From Candidatus Poseidonia sp. (lineage in GTDB: Archaea > Thermoplasmatota > Poseidoniia > Poseidoniales > Poseidoniaceae), in the NCBI GenBank assembly GCA_029250625.1, contig JAQXEX010000029.1, forward strand, positions 1 through 33,584: a DNA stretch of 33,584 bases, read 5' to 3'. The notes under the pieces are model-generated. The model did no database searches and was not told the origin of the DNA. It saw only the letters and a program-made list of their open reading frames with translations. Shown here in pieces: positions 1 to 7,876 of this stretch. A program made the position numbers and the translations under genes. Numbering within the stretch: position 1 is the stretch's first letter; each line of letters begins with the position of its first letter.

Positions 1-529
1 CATCATTGTCGGTGAGATTCGTGGTGCAGAAGCCTATGTTCTGTTCCAAGCCATGGCTACGGGTCACTGTGCATACTCCACGGTCCACGCCGACTCGGTT
101 CCCTCTCTGGTTCACCGTTTGGAAAATAAACCAATTGACATCCCGCGTGTTCTCCTTCCTGCTCTGGAGGCTTGTGTCATTCAGATTCAGACCCGTATCA
201 ATGGAAAGCGTGTACGAAGAACCAAACAGATTGTTGAAATCGTGGGTATTGACCCGAATTCGCTCGAAGTGATCACCAACGAAGTGTTCCGCTGGGACGT
301 GACCTCTGACGACTTTATCTTCAGTGGAAAATCATATGTCCTTGAGAAAATCATGGTTAAAATCAACTACAGCCAAGAAGAGATGCGCCGTGAATTGCGG
401 ACACGTAAGCGAATTTTGGAATGGATGGTTCTCAACGATATCCGAAAGGCAGACCAAGTGTCACAACTCGTCACAGAATATTACGTACGGCCCAATGAAA
501 TCATGGCCCGTGTTGACGGATTGAAGTGA
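1..529 (+). CDS. Type IV filament / secretion ATPase (ArlI/TadA/VirB11 family), C-terminal part
   Basis: The reading frame is open from the left edge, so only the last ~175 residues are present. It starts in the Walker B region (IIVGEIRGAEAYVLFQAMATGH), followed by the STVHADS segment typical of the GspE/ArlI/TadA secretion ATPases. The family forms a cytoplasmic hexamer that powers assembly of pili, archaella or Tad-type systems through a T2SSF membrane platform. The two genes that follow on the same strand encode such platform proteins, which supports the role. The C-terminus (about residues 110-175) is charged and helical and ends with a stop at 527-529. The Walker A motif and N-terminal domain lie outside the window. 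The sequence does not decide between archaellum, adhesive pilus and Tad-like system. The family call is firm. Confidence 0.9.
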   Translation, partial: IIVGEIRGAEAYVLFQAMATGHCAYSTVHADSVPSLVHRLENKPIDIPRVLLPALEACVIQIQTRINGKRVRRTKQIVEIVGIDPNSLEVITNEVFRWDVTSDDFIFSGKSYVLEKIMVKINYSQEEMRRELRTRKRILEWMVLNDIRKADQVSQLVTEYYVRPNEIMARVDGLK

Positions 530-553
530 ATAATAGAATACAGTGGTGATTGC

Positions 554-1573
554 ATGGACCTAACGGCATGGCAGCGAATCTGTAACCGAATTCTCGGGGG
601 TGCTGTTCGCAAACGAGCTCGTAGCGATAAGGAATTGTCGGCGAATCTCGTTAAGGGCTCCATGCCGATGATGCCTGAAGTTTATCTTGCAACGGTCATC
701 ATCACTACGATTGCCATCGCTTTGATCTCATGGGGAGTTGTTGGAATTTTCTTCTTCCCCGAAATTGGAGTCATTGCGTTCTATGAAGGAATACAAGCGG
801 CCTCATCCGTTGGTCCTTGTTTCGAATGGGAATATTGGAACCCCGACTTGATCAATCCGGCCATGCCTGGAAACGGATGCCCCGAATATACTCTCCAAGT
901 GTTCCCTCCGTTCCTAAAAATCATCATCATTCTTATTGGTGGATTCCTTATTCCGTACATCGCTTACAAGTACAACAAAGGTGGCGCTGCACGAGAAGCA
1001 AAGCGACGAGGTGACATGATTGAGAAGTATCTTCCTTACGCTGCATCCTATACTGCAGCCATGTCTGCTGCAAACGCAACTCCAAGCAAGATTTTCCGTT
1101 CCCTGGCGATGAATAAAGACATTTACGGAGACGTTGCAGACGACGCTGCGATGGTGTATCGAGATGTAACCTTGCTTGGCTACGATCTCATCACTGCGAT
1201 GAAGATGAGTGTCGACCGGGCTGCATCTGTTTGGCTGACCGAGTTTTTCCAAGGAATGGTTGGAACTCTTACGGCTGGTGGCCAACTCAAGTTGTATTTC
1301 CTTAACCGAGCAGAACACTACATGCGTGAGAACAGAACTCGCCTGCAGATGTTCCTTGAATCAATTGCTTTACTTGCTGAATCTTACATTGTTGTCGCAG
1401 TTGCTATGCCCCTTTTCCTCATCGTTATGCTGGTCATTATGTTCTGGGTATCAGGTTCAGGTGCGCAGATGAGTGAGGGTATGTTGTATGGAATCGTTCT
1501 GGGCTTCATTCCGATGATTCACATTGCTTACGCGATTTTAGTTTACACAAGTAGTAAGGAACAAGACATGTAG
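554..1573 (+). CDS. T2SSF-domain membrane platform protein (ArlJ/TadC-like), first copy
   Basis: This 339-residue protein starts 24 bp after the ATPase stop. It has a basic cytoplasmic N-terminus (~35 residues) and a hydrophobic segment near residues 40-75. A loop containing several Cys/Pro follows, then a second segment near 118-140 (FLKIIIILIGGFLIPYIAY). A cytoplasmic helical T2SSF region lies at about 150-260, and two or three membrane segments end the protein. The helical region includes the pattern KYLPYAASYTAAMSAANATP, typical of archaeal ArlJ/TadC platform proteins, which anchor the ATPase and filament subunits in the membrane. ArlJ carries two such regions in one chain; here they are split over two adjacent genes, as in TadB/TadC. 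Same-strand context with the ATPase supports co-transcription. Confidence 0.85.
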   Translation: MDLTAWQRICNRILGGAVRKRARSDKELSANLVKGSMPMMPEVYLATVIITTIAIALISWGVVGIFFFPEIGVIAFYEGIQAASSVGPCFEWEYWNPDLINPAMPGNGCPEYTLQVFPPFLKIIIILIGGFLIPYIAYKYNKGGAAREAKRRGDMIEKYLPYAASYTAAMSAANATPSKIFRSLAMNKDIYGDVADDAAMVYRDVTLLGYDLITAMKMSVDRAASVWLTEFFQGMVGTLTAGGQLKLYFLNRAEHYMRENRTRLQMFLESIALLAESYIVVAVAMPLFLIVMLVIMFWVSGSGAQMSEGMLYGIVLGFIPMIHIAYAILVYTSSKEQDM

Positions 1574-1587
1574 ATGGAGGTGAAATC

Positions 1588-3159
1588 ATGGCACGGAAAA
1601 AGGAAAAAATCACCGTTGACTTGGATTTGCCCAAGGACGACTCTACAATGACTCGCCTCTATGTCATCCTCTTCTTTTCAATCATATTCGGCCTTGCTTC
1701 TGGTCTCTTTTGGATAGCAAACTCTGGGTTTGTCCCTACACAAAACGGCGAACCCATGTTTACCAACCTGTATTGTGGTGCAACGGCACAGGACGCAGTA
1801 GGAAATCCGACAGGAGAATACTTCCAGACCAATCAAAAGCCAAATTACGAGGCAAATGAGACGTGTTCAATTCTAAGAGACCGTCCTGACCGTGTTACGT
1901 GGGAAGGAGAAGAGTGGAGCCTCGTCACCAAGCGAGGCAAAAACTTCGACGTGCCAGGTGTTCCGGATACGGCAACAGGTTCTGTCACTGTACTGCAGCC
2001 CTTATGGTTGAATTGTACGGTGGAAGCATCAACCAATGCAGAGTACACGGTCGCTATTCGGTCGTCGAGCGGCGATATTGAAGATTACTACAATGGAACC
2101 GCTAACAAGGGCAATTGCGGTATTGAACTCATAACGATCGCACCGGGGGAACGTTACGAATTGATGTTCCTCGCTGCCGATGAAAACGAGTATCTGGATA
2201 AGGTTACCTTTGACATGACCGTCCATTATTTTGATGGAATTCCTGCTAACATGAACAACATGTCTCTTTGGCTTGGGCCGGAGGTCGGTGTTGGTCCTGT
2301 CAAAATCCACCCAACGATTTTCTTGAATTTCTTCGGATTGACATTCTTTTTGTTTATCTTCCCTGCTTCTTATTACTGGGAGAAAGTTGAGGAGAGAAAG
2401 AACGAGGTTGAAGAAAAATTCCCGGATTTCCTGCGTGACCTCGCAGAATACTGGAAGGGAGGGCTTTCGATGACCGTCGCGGTTCAAACCCTCGCGACGT
2501 CAGAATATGGAGCACTGAATGACGAAGTCAAAAAGATGTCAGACCAACTGAGTTGGGGTATCAAGTTCAGTGATGTCATTCTACAATTCGCAGAACGAGT
2601 TGGCACGCCACTTGTTCGTCGTGCTATCGCTCTGATTGCAGAAGCAGACCGTGCGGGTGGAAAAATTTCGGACATTCTTGTAACGGCAGCAAACGACTCT
2701 CGTGAATTAAAATTCTTAGAAGGTGAAAGAAAACGAGCCATTGGTTCGTACATTGCTGTCATCTGGACATCATACTTCGTTTTCCTCGGGGTTATCGTCG
2801 TTCTCGCCAAGGTGTTTATTCCTGCTATTGCAGGCTCAAATTCAAGCGGTGATGACGGTGGCGACAGCGGTGGTCAGACCATTGGGAACATGACCATTCG
2901 TAACATCGATCCGCTGTTTTTCCTGACAATTTTCTACTATGGAGTGACCATGCAGGCGTTGGGTAACGGCTCAATGGCGGGATTGATGGCTACGGGCCGA
3001 TTCTCAACAGGTTTCAAGCATTCAGGAATGATGATTGTCGTTGCTCTGGTAATCTTCAATTTCGTCGCTTTCTCTCCTGACTTGATTGGTGTCACCGAAA
3101 TACCGGGTCTTAACCCGTCACGAGGAACCTTCGTTCCTTCGCCGTTGTTTTGGGGATGA
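1588..3159 (+). CDS. T2SSF-domain platform protein with a large N-terminal extracytoplasmic insert, second copy
   Basis: This 523-residue protein has a short basic N-terminus and a membrane segment at about residues 25-47. About 175 residues follow that look extracytoplasmic: Cys-containing, with several N-x-S/T sequons and beta-rich, acidic sequence. A membrane segment near 245-265 leads to a cytoplasmic T2SSF region (from about 275, KFPDFLRDLAEYWKGG, GLSMTVAVQTLATSEYG). Further membrane helices end the protein, with a Gly/Ser/Asp-rich linker between them (about 415-430). A strong Shine-Dalgarno (GGAGGTGA, 1576-1583) sits 4 bases before the ATG at 1588. It pairs with the preceding gene as a two-subunit membrane platform. 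The ectodomain is unusual for the family and may contact the S-layer or filament; that role is inferred. Confidence 0.82.
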   Translation: MARKKEKITVDLDLPKDDSTMTRLYVILFFSIIFGLASGLFWIANSGFVPTQNGEPMFTNLYCGATAQDAVGNPTGEYFQTNQKPNYEANETCSILRDRPDRVTWEGEEWSLVTKRGKNFDVPGVPDTATGSVTVLQPLWLNCTVEASTNAEYTVAIRSSSGDIEDYYNGTANKGNCGIELITIAPGERYELMFLAADENEYLDKVTFDMTVHYFDGIPANMNNMSLWLGPEVGVGPVKIHPTIFLNFFGLTFFLFIFPASYYWEKVEERKNEVEEKFPDFLRDLAEYWKGGLSMTVAVQTLATSEYGALNDEVKKMSDQLSWGIKFSDVILQFAERVGTPLVRRAIALIAEADRAGGKISDILVTAANDSRELKFLEGERKRAIGSYIAVIWTSYFVFLGVIVVLAKVFIPAIAGSNSSGDDGGDSGGQTIGNMTIRNIDPLFFLTIFYYGVTMQALGNGSMAGLMATGRFSTGFKHSGMMIVVALVIFNFVAFSPDLIGVTEIPGLNPSRGTFVPSPLFWG

Positions 3160-3163
3160 CGGA

Positions 3164-3604
3164 ATGAAAGGCGACGATGAAGGACAGATTCACATTCTTG
3201 AGATGTTGACCCTGTTTTGGCTGTTTTTCATGTCTGCGACGTTCCTGATTCGTGTTCAGGTGCCTGATTCACAATCCGTTGCCCTTGATGCGTCATTGGA
3301 AATGGCCGGCAGCGATGCCATTCGCTACGGCTTGGGACTTGAAGCTGAAATTAACGGGGAAAACCGTTTGGAAGAATTGCTAGCAAACGACGACAGAGAA
3401 GGTGTTTGTGACCTTTTGCAATCAGCGGTAGCCCCCGGTAAAGAATCCAATTGTTGGCTGGCCAAAGACAGTTCTGTTTCCACTCCCCATGGTACCGTAG
3501 GCACACCCGCAGGCGGTACTGTGGCCGTTCACCGTTTGGTCGTCGTCGGCTCGCATGCTTGGACCGTCACTCTTGACGTATGGGCCCGAGGAGGTGGTGC
3601 TTGA
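3164..3604 (+). CDS. Small pilin-like / TadE-like membrane-anchored protein
   Basis: This predicted 146-residue protein has a charged N-terminus (MKGDDEGQIHILEM) followed by one hydrophobic helix at about residues 12-30 and a soluble remainder. That is the layout of archaeal type IV pilin-like and TadE/F-like subunits. I chose the ATG at 3164, just after the upstream stop at 3159. The longer open frame from 3086 lies inside the preceding gene and has no pilin-like start. The stop overlaps the next start (TGATG at 3602-3606), so the two are probably translationally coupled. A canonical class III cleavage site is not obvious, but the short acidic/polar leader before the hydrophobic helix fits a prepilin-peptidase substrate. 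Function is inferred from architecture and position only. Confidence 0.65.
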   Translation: MKGDDEGQIHILEMLTLFWLFFMSATFLIRVQVPDSQSVALDASLEMAGSDAIRYGLGLEAEINGENRLEELLANDDREGVCDLLQSAVAPGKESNCWLAKDSSVSTPHGTVGTPAGGTVAVHRLVVVGSHAWTVTLDVWARGGGA

Positions 3605-4041
3605 TGCTGAAGAATGATTTGAGCCAGCGAGACGGTGCGCAAATGCTCCTTGCAACGGGTGTTGTTTTGCTGATGTCGCTTCTTTCAATGGCCATTTTTG
3701 GCGTCAAGGTAGCCGGCCTAACCATCCCTCACGATGCAGCTTCCGACGATGTTATCGATACTACCGAAGAGGTCATGGAATCGCTCCAGCCACTTTCACA
3801 GGCTCGCACGGATATGTGGATTGAGGGCGGATTGGAAGTCGTAGAGGCTGCTGATTTGGCCTTGGGGACCATCCATGATGACCTCCTTCATCATGGGGAA
3901 TTGCGAGGTGTGGAAGTGAAATTAACCAACATTACCATTTCCGTCATCGATTCCAATCAACTCAGTGTTACAGCTCAACTTGGTGTTTCTGACGGTGAAG
4001 CAATGCTCAGCGCTGATATTGCCTTCGTCTTGAATGTTTAA
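3604..4041 (+). CDS. Small membrane-anchored pilin/archaellin-like protein
   Basis: This 145-residue protein starts at the ATG overlapping the preceding stop by one base. The N-terminus (MLKNDLSQRDGAQ) is polar, followed by a hydrophobic segment at about residues 14-38 (MLLATGVVLLMSLLSMAIFG). The rest is soluble, with alternating beta-like pattern and many acidic residues. The short leader ending in a polar stretch before one long N-terminal helix resembles archaeal pilin-like subunits. It is the last gene of the secretion/filament block and converges with the kinase-like gene on the other strand; the two coding ends overlap by 4 bases (4038-4041). No enzymatic motif is visible. It may be a minor pilin or a membrane accessory of the platform. 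Confidence 0.6.
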   Translation: MLKNDLSQRDGAQMLLATGVVLLMSLLSMAIFGVKVAGLTIPHDAASDDVIDTTEEVMESLQPLSQARTDMWIEGGLEVVEAADLALGTIHDDLLHHGELRGVEVKLTNITISVIDSNQLSVTAQLGVSDGEAMLSADIAFVLNV

Positions 4042-4730
4042 TCAGGACGTGAATGTTCATCAATGGCTCGATTAAGCAAGGCGAAAATCCGTTCAACATC
4101 ATCGTCTACCCGAGTGGGGTCTACCACTGGCCAATGAGCAATTCTTGCACGTTCAATGAGTCCATCTTGGATGTGACGAATACGAGAAAAGCCTGCTAAG
4201 TATCGGTCGGAGCGACGGTAGGATTGGGCGTCTCTTGACCTCAGCATATCCTTGTGCACTCGCTCTTCATCCACCTTCATCACAACTCCCAGTGCGATTC
4301 CACCGGCATCTTCCCAGGCCCGTAAAAGCCGGGCGCTTGGATTAATGTGAACGCCTTCAATCAGCAAATCAATTCCTTCGCGTCTCGCTCTGTTCACCGT
4401 AGCGTGAATTCCTTCTTCAACCGCTAAGCAAGTTTCAGTCCAATCGATAACGGCTTCTCCGCTCGCTCCAATTGAAAACGAAGAACGGTGAAGCGCGGGG
4501 TGATGGTGCTCTGGGTCGCTCACCCGCATGATCTCTCGAATTGCATCGGTTGACATCATGCGCGTAAATCCGGCTCTTGAAGCCAAACCAACAGCAGCCG
4601 TTGACTTTCCTACGCCCGTTGCTCCGGCAATGACCAACAACCTTGGAGGTCGGCTGACGAGTGCTTTTGCGGTTGCTTGCGCCAAACCAACTCTTCGGGT
4701 CATGGGATGTACGTGTCGGGATGAGCACAT
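4038..4730 (-). CDS. P-loop kinase, 2-phosphoglycerate kinase-like
   Basis: With the start placed at 4730 this is a 230-residue single-domain P-loop protein. Walker A is GATGVGKS at residues 36-43, followed by GFTRMMSTDAIREIMR, which resembles the substrate-binding region of archaeal 2-phosphoglycerate kinases. LLIEGVHINPS appears later as the strand with a catalytic acidic residue. In thermophilic methanogens this kinase makes 2,3-bisphosphoglycerate on the way to cyclic 2,3-diphosphoglycerate; whether a marine mesophile makes that solute is unknown. The open frame runs on to 4814, but the first 28 residues would overlap the divergent aldehyde dehydrogenase promoter. ATGs at 4730 or 4703 are preferred. 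Family call good, substrate uncertain. Confidence 0.7.
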   Translation of the reverse strand: MCSSRHVHPMTRRVGLAQATAKALVSRPPRLLVIAGATGVGKSTAAVGLASRAGFTRMMSTDAIREIMRVSDPEHHHPALHRSSFSIGASGEAVIDWTETCLAVEEGIHATVNRARREGIDLLIEGVHINPSARLLRAWEDAGGIALGVVMKVDEERVHKDMLRSRDAQSYRRSDRYLAGFSRIRHIQDGLIERARIAHWPVVDPTRVDDDVERIFALLNRAIDEHSRPD

Positions 4731-4823
4731 GAGGCTTCTGCCCTTCTTTATGGTGTTTTGAACACATTGAACCGGTGAGTGAGGTACCGATGTGCCTTTG
4801 AAGCGAGTCAACATGGACGGTAC

Positions 4824-6260
4824 ATGGGCGACGAAACGATGTGGATTGGAGGAGAATGGGTGGCGTCAACTGACGGTGCAACAAGTGATGTGCTGAACCC
4901 AGCAACAGGTGAACTCATGGCTACGGTACCCCGCGCTACCGTTGAAGATGTCAACCGCAGTGTTTCAGCATCACGTGCAGCCTTCAACAATTCCGATTGG
5001 AAGAACATGGACCCAGCACAGCGAGGAAGAATCCTCAACAAAATGGCTGCAGTCACCTATACTAAGGCTAAGGAACTGGCCGTTATTGAATCTTCAAACA
5101 ATGGAAAGACTTTCCGTGAAGCACTCTCTGAAATTCGTTATGGAGCTTGGACGTTGGAATACTTCGCAGGCCTATCCGATAAAATCGAGGGCAAGACCAT
5201 TCCAGTACCTGGTCCTCGCCTCAATTACACTCTTCGTCAACCCTTGGGCGTGACGGTGCATATTGTTCCGTGGAACTTCCCTCTGCAACTTGCCCTTCGT
5301 TCAATCGCACCTGCTCTAGCAGCGGGTTGTACGGTGATTGCAAAACCAGCTTCATGGACACCATTGTCCCTGCTTGCGTGGGCAAGAGCCATCGATGAGG
5401 CTGAAACTGGCCTTCCCTCAAGCGTTCTTCAGGTTCTGACGGGCTCAGGTGCCCTCGCAGGAGACGCTCTTGCCGGACACAGCGGTGTTGACGGTGTCGT
5501 CCTCACCGGTGGAGTTCCTACCGGAAAAACAGTCATGGCCAAGGCAAGCGAGCAGTTGACGCCAGTCACATTGGAACTTGGAGGAAAAGGTGCTAACATT
5601 GTCTTTTCAGACGCCAATTTGCGCTACGCAGCCAAAGCGATTTGCTTTGGTATCTTCATGAATGCCGGACAAATGTGTTGGGCAGGCTCCCGATTGCTCG
5701 TCCATGAAGACGTTCACGACGACCTGGTCAAGGCCGTGTGCGATGAGATTTCAAAGTGGCCTGTTGGGCCAGGTATGGAAGAGGGCGTGCGCATGGGTTC
5801 ACTTGTGCACTTGAATCACCGTGCAGAAGTATTGGAAAAACTCGAAAAAGGCCTTGCAGAAGGTGGAGAACTCGTTCTTGGGGGCAAAGCGCTTGACCGA
5901 GAGGGGGCGTTCATGGAAGCAACCGTTGTCACGGGTGTGGATCGCAGTCACCTTCTCTTCCAGGATGAATTGTTTGGCCCAGTATTGGCAGTCACTTCCT
6001 TCAGTACTGATGAAGAAGCCTTGGAGCTCGCCAACGATACTCCATTCGGTTTGTTAAACGGAGTTTGGACCAATGACTTGGGACGAGGGCATCGAATGGC
6101 TCGTGATTTGGAGTGCGGAATGGTATCCATCAACGAATACCCCATCACGTTCCCGCAAACTGCATTCACAGGTTGGAAGCACTCAGGAATTGGAATTGAA
6201 CAAAGTCAAGATGCCTTGCGGTTTTACACGAAGGTCAAGAACGTCAACGTCAAGTTGTGA
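4824..6260 (+). CDS. NAD(P)-dependent aldehyde dehydrogenase
   Basis: This full-length member of the aldehyde dehydrogenase superfamily has 478 residues from the ATG at 4824; ATG 4839 (MWIGGEW) is equally plausible. Visible motifs are the oxyanion Asn in VPWNFP (N151), Glu in LELGGKGAN (E251) and the catalytic Cys in NAGQMCWAGSR (C285). The family oxidises aldehydes to acids with NAD(P)+ through a thioester on this Cys. The usual FTGS before the cofactor loop is replaced by LTGG. It is followed 9 bp later by a PaaG-type crotonase on the same strand, so an aldehyde from aromatic or fatty acid breakdown is a reasonable substrate. It is close to the betaine/phenylacetaldehyde dehydrogenase type, but the substrate cannot be read from sequence. 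Confidence 0.9.
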   Translation: MGDETMWIGGEWVASTDGATSDVLNPATGELMATVPRATVEDVNRSVSASRAAFNNSDWKNMDPAQRGRILNKMAAVTYTKAKELAVIESSNNGKTFREALSEIRYGAWTLEYFAGLSDKIEGKTIPVPGPRLNYTLRQPLGVTVHIVPWNFPLQLALRSIAPALAAGCTVIAKPASWTPLSLLAWARAIDEAETGLPSSVLQVLTGSGALAGDALAGHSGVDGVVLTGGVPTGKTVMAKASEQLTPVTLELGGKGANIVFSDANLRYAAKAICFGIFMNAGQMCWAGSRLLVHEDVHDDLVKAVCDEISKWPVGPGMEEGVRMGSLVHLNHRAEVLEKLEKGLAEGGELVLGGKALDREGAFMEATVVTGVDRSHLLFQDELFGPVLAVTSFSTDEEALELANDTPFGLLNGVWTNDLGRGHRMARDLECGMVSINEYPITFPQTAFTGWKHSGIGIEQSQDALRFYTKVKNVNVKL

Positions 6261-6269
6261 AGTGATACA

Positions 6270-7049
6270 ATGGCCATTGAGATTGAAACAAACGACGGTA
6301 TCCGATTGATACGTATGGGAGGTCAAGCCTCAACTCAGTCGTTTTCAGAAGCGTTTCTTCCGAAGATTGCCCGGGCCATAGACGACGCTCTCAGCGATGG
6401 AGATGTCAAAGGAATCGTCCTTACTGGTGAGGGGAAGTTTTTCTCAGCAGGGGCCGACATCAATGCTTTTCAGCAATCGATTGATGATGAAAACGCTCCC
6501 GAATTGATTCGAAAGCTCACGGGAATCCTTCATCCTCTTCTGATCCGGATGCGTACTTCTCCGACCGTTGTTATCGCAGCGTTAAACGGCGTATCTGCGG
6601 GTGGTGGCTTAGGCTTAGCACTGGCATGCGATGCTCGCATCGGAACTTCGGATGCCCGTATGGCGGCATCCTATTCTGGCATGGGGCTTTCTCCAGATGG
6701 AGGAACAACCTGGCTTCTTCCACGTTTTGTTGGAGAGCCAGTTGCTCGTCGTTTTTTCCTTCAAAATCAAATTTGGTCTGGAGAAGAAGCCTGTTCTCAC
6801 GGCGCTATTGACCTCATCGTGGATCAAGATGCTTTACTCGCAACCGCTCATGAGTGGGCAGTCACCTGGTCATCATGGGGGATGCATACCAAAGAGGCTA
6901 CGAAGCATTTGCTTCATGTTCAAGCCGATAACGACTTTGAGACCCATCTCAACCATGAACGAACGTTGATTGAAGCGGCAGGGACCACTCCTGCATTCAA
7001 AGAAGGCGTCAAAGCGTTCTTAGAAAAGCGCCGACCAACATTTGATTGA
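6270..7049 (+). CDS. Crotonase-fold enzyme, PaaG-like enoyl-CoA isomerase/hydratase
   Basis: This 259-residue crotonase-superfamily protein has the oxyanion-hole segments FFSAGADI (residues 58-64) and NGVSAGGGLGLALACD (106-121). Standard enoyl-CoA hydratases have two catalytic Glu; here the first is Gly115 and the second falls in GLSPDGGTTWLLPR (139-152). The Asp in the G-x-x-PD-x-G stretch (D143) is the signature of PaaG-type isomerases, which act on the oxepin or dienoyl-CoA products of aromatic CoA epoxidation or shift double bonds. The gene directly follows the aldehyde dehydrogenase, probably in one transcript. It converges with the minus-strand membrane protein, their stops being 5 bp apart. 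Superfamily certain; PaaG-like reaction inferred from active-site pattern and the nearby BoxB operon. Confidence 0.82.
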   Translation: MAIEIETNDGIRLIRMGGQASTQSFSEAFLPKIARAIDDALSDGDVKGIVLTGEGKFFSAGADINAFQQSIDDENAPELIRKLTGILHPLLIRMRTSPTVVIAALNGVSAGGGLGLALACDARIGTSDARMAASYSGMGLSPDGGTTWLLPRFVGEPVARRFFLQNQIWSGEEACSHGAIDLIVDQDALLATAHEWAVTWSSWGMHTKEATKHLLHVQADNDFETHLNHERTLIEAAGTTPAFKEGVKAFLEKRRPTFD

Positions 7050-7054
7050 ACGAA

Positions 7055-7834
7055 TCATTGCATTTGATAGGCCACTTGAGGTTGCTTGCCCTTACTGAAG
7101 CGTAGCAACCCTACAATGAGGGCAATCATTCCAATACAAATTGAACAGCATCCAGCAAAACCACCGCCAGCAACTGCAATTCCGAGCCCGATGGATTCCT
7201 CAACCAGAGGGCCAAAAAGGTCTTCAAAATCAAGGAGGAACATGGTTGCTGAAGCGTTGTTTGAGACGGTGTATGTTGATCCAATGTCGCAGTCTTGGTC
7301 AACCTCTAATGTGCCACAAACCGTACCGACCTGTATTTTTCCATCCAATCCGAAATAGGTTGCTGAATTATTCCCCTCTTTATACTCACAGGTCATCATG
7401 AATGCACTTTCTGTGACGTCAATACCGTTGTTGGTAACCGTAAGTTCAAATTCTTCACAAGCATCAACCATCCCGTTTGAGTCGCTATCTGTATATTCTG
7501 CGGCGATGAAAATACCCCATCCAAATTCTCCAGCATTGTCTTCATCGGTGTGAACCGCATCAAAACTACTGCCTACCTCCTTGGTATATTCACTTCCGTC
7601 GAGATCTGACCAAAGTTCGACAGCCTGACTTCCCGCAGATGTGGCTATGATGAATGAAATGATTCCAAGAACTGCAAAGACTCCAGCGATGATCATTGGA
7701 ACTTTGGGTTTCTTATCAGGGCCTAAGGTAACGGGTACTGGAGAAAACGAATGGCCATTAACTTGTGCTCCAACAGGCTGAGCGCCAGTCGGGTTTGCTC
7801 CTTCGCCTTCAGTTCCGTAAATACTGGATTCCAT
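7055..7834 (-). CDS. Two-helix membrane protein with acidic, Cys-containing ectodomain
   Basis: This 259-residue protein belongs to no family I recognise. It has a Gly/Pro-rich cytoplasmic N-terminus (about 40 residues), one membrane helix at about 45-66, an acidic exposed domain of about 150 residues with several Cys and N-x-S/T sequons, a second helix near 215-245 and a short basic tail. In the ectodomain, DSDSNGMVDACEEFEL matches the calcium loop pattern of EF-hand/dockerin repeats (DxDxNGxxDxxE). The Cys pairs could form disulfides. It sits alone between the crotonase and the hydroxyacyl-CoA dehydrogenase and need not be functionally linked to them. Likely a surface protein; no catalytic role is visible. 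Confidence 0.7.
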   Translation of the reverse strand: MESSIYGTEGEGANPTGAQPVGAQVNGHSFSPVPVTLGPDKKPKVPMIIAGVFAVLGIISFIIATSAGSQAVELWSDLDGSEYTKEVGSSFDAVHTDEDNAGEFGWGIFIAAEYTDSDSNGMVDACEEFELTVTNNGIDVTESAFMMTCEYKEGNNSATYFGLDGKIQVGTVCGTLEVDQDCDIGSTYTVSNNASATMFLLDFEDLFGPLVEESIGLGIAVAGGGFAGCCSICIGMIALIVGLLRFSKGKQPQVAYQMQ

Positions 7835-7876
7835 GAAGTCTGCTCAGTTCCCTTGTAATTGAATCTATGGGAATGT

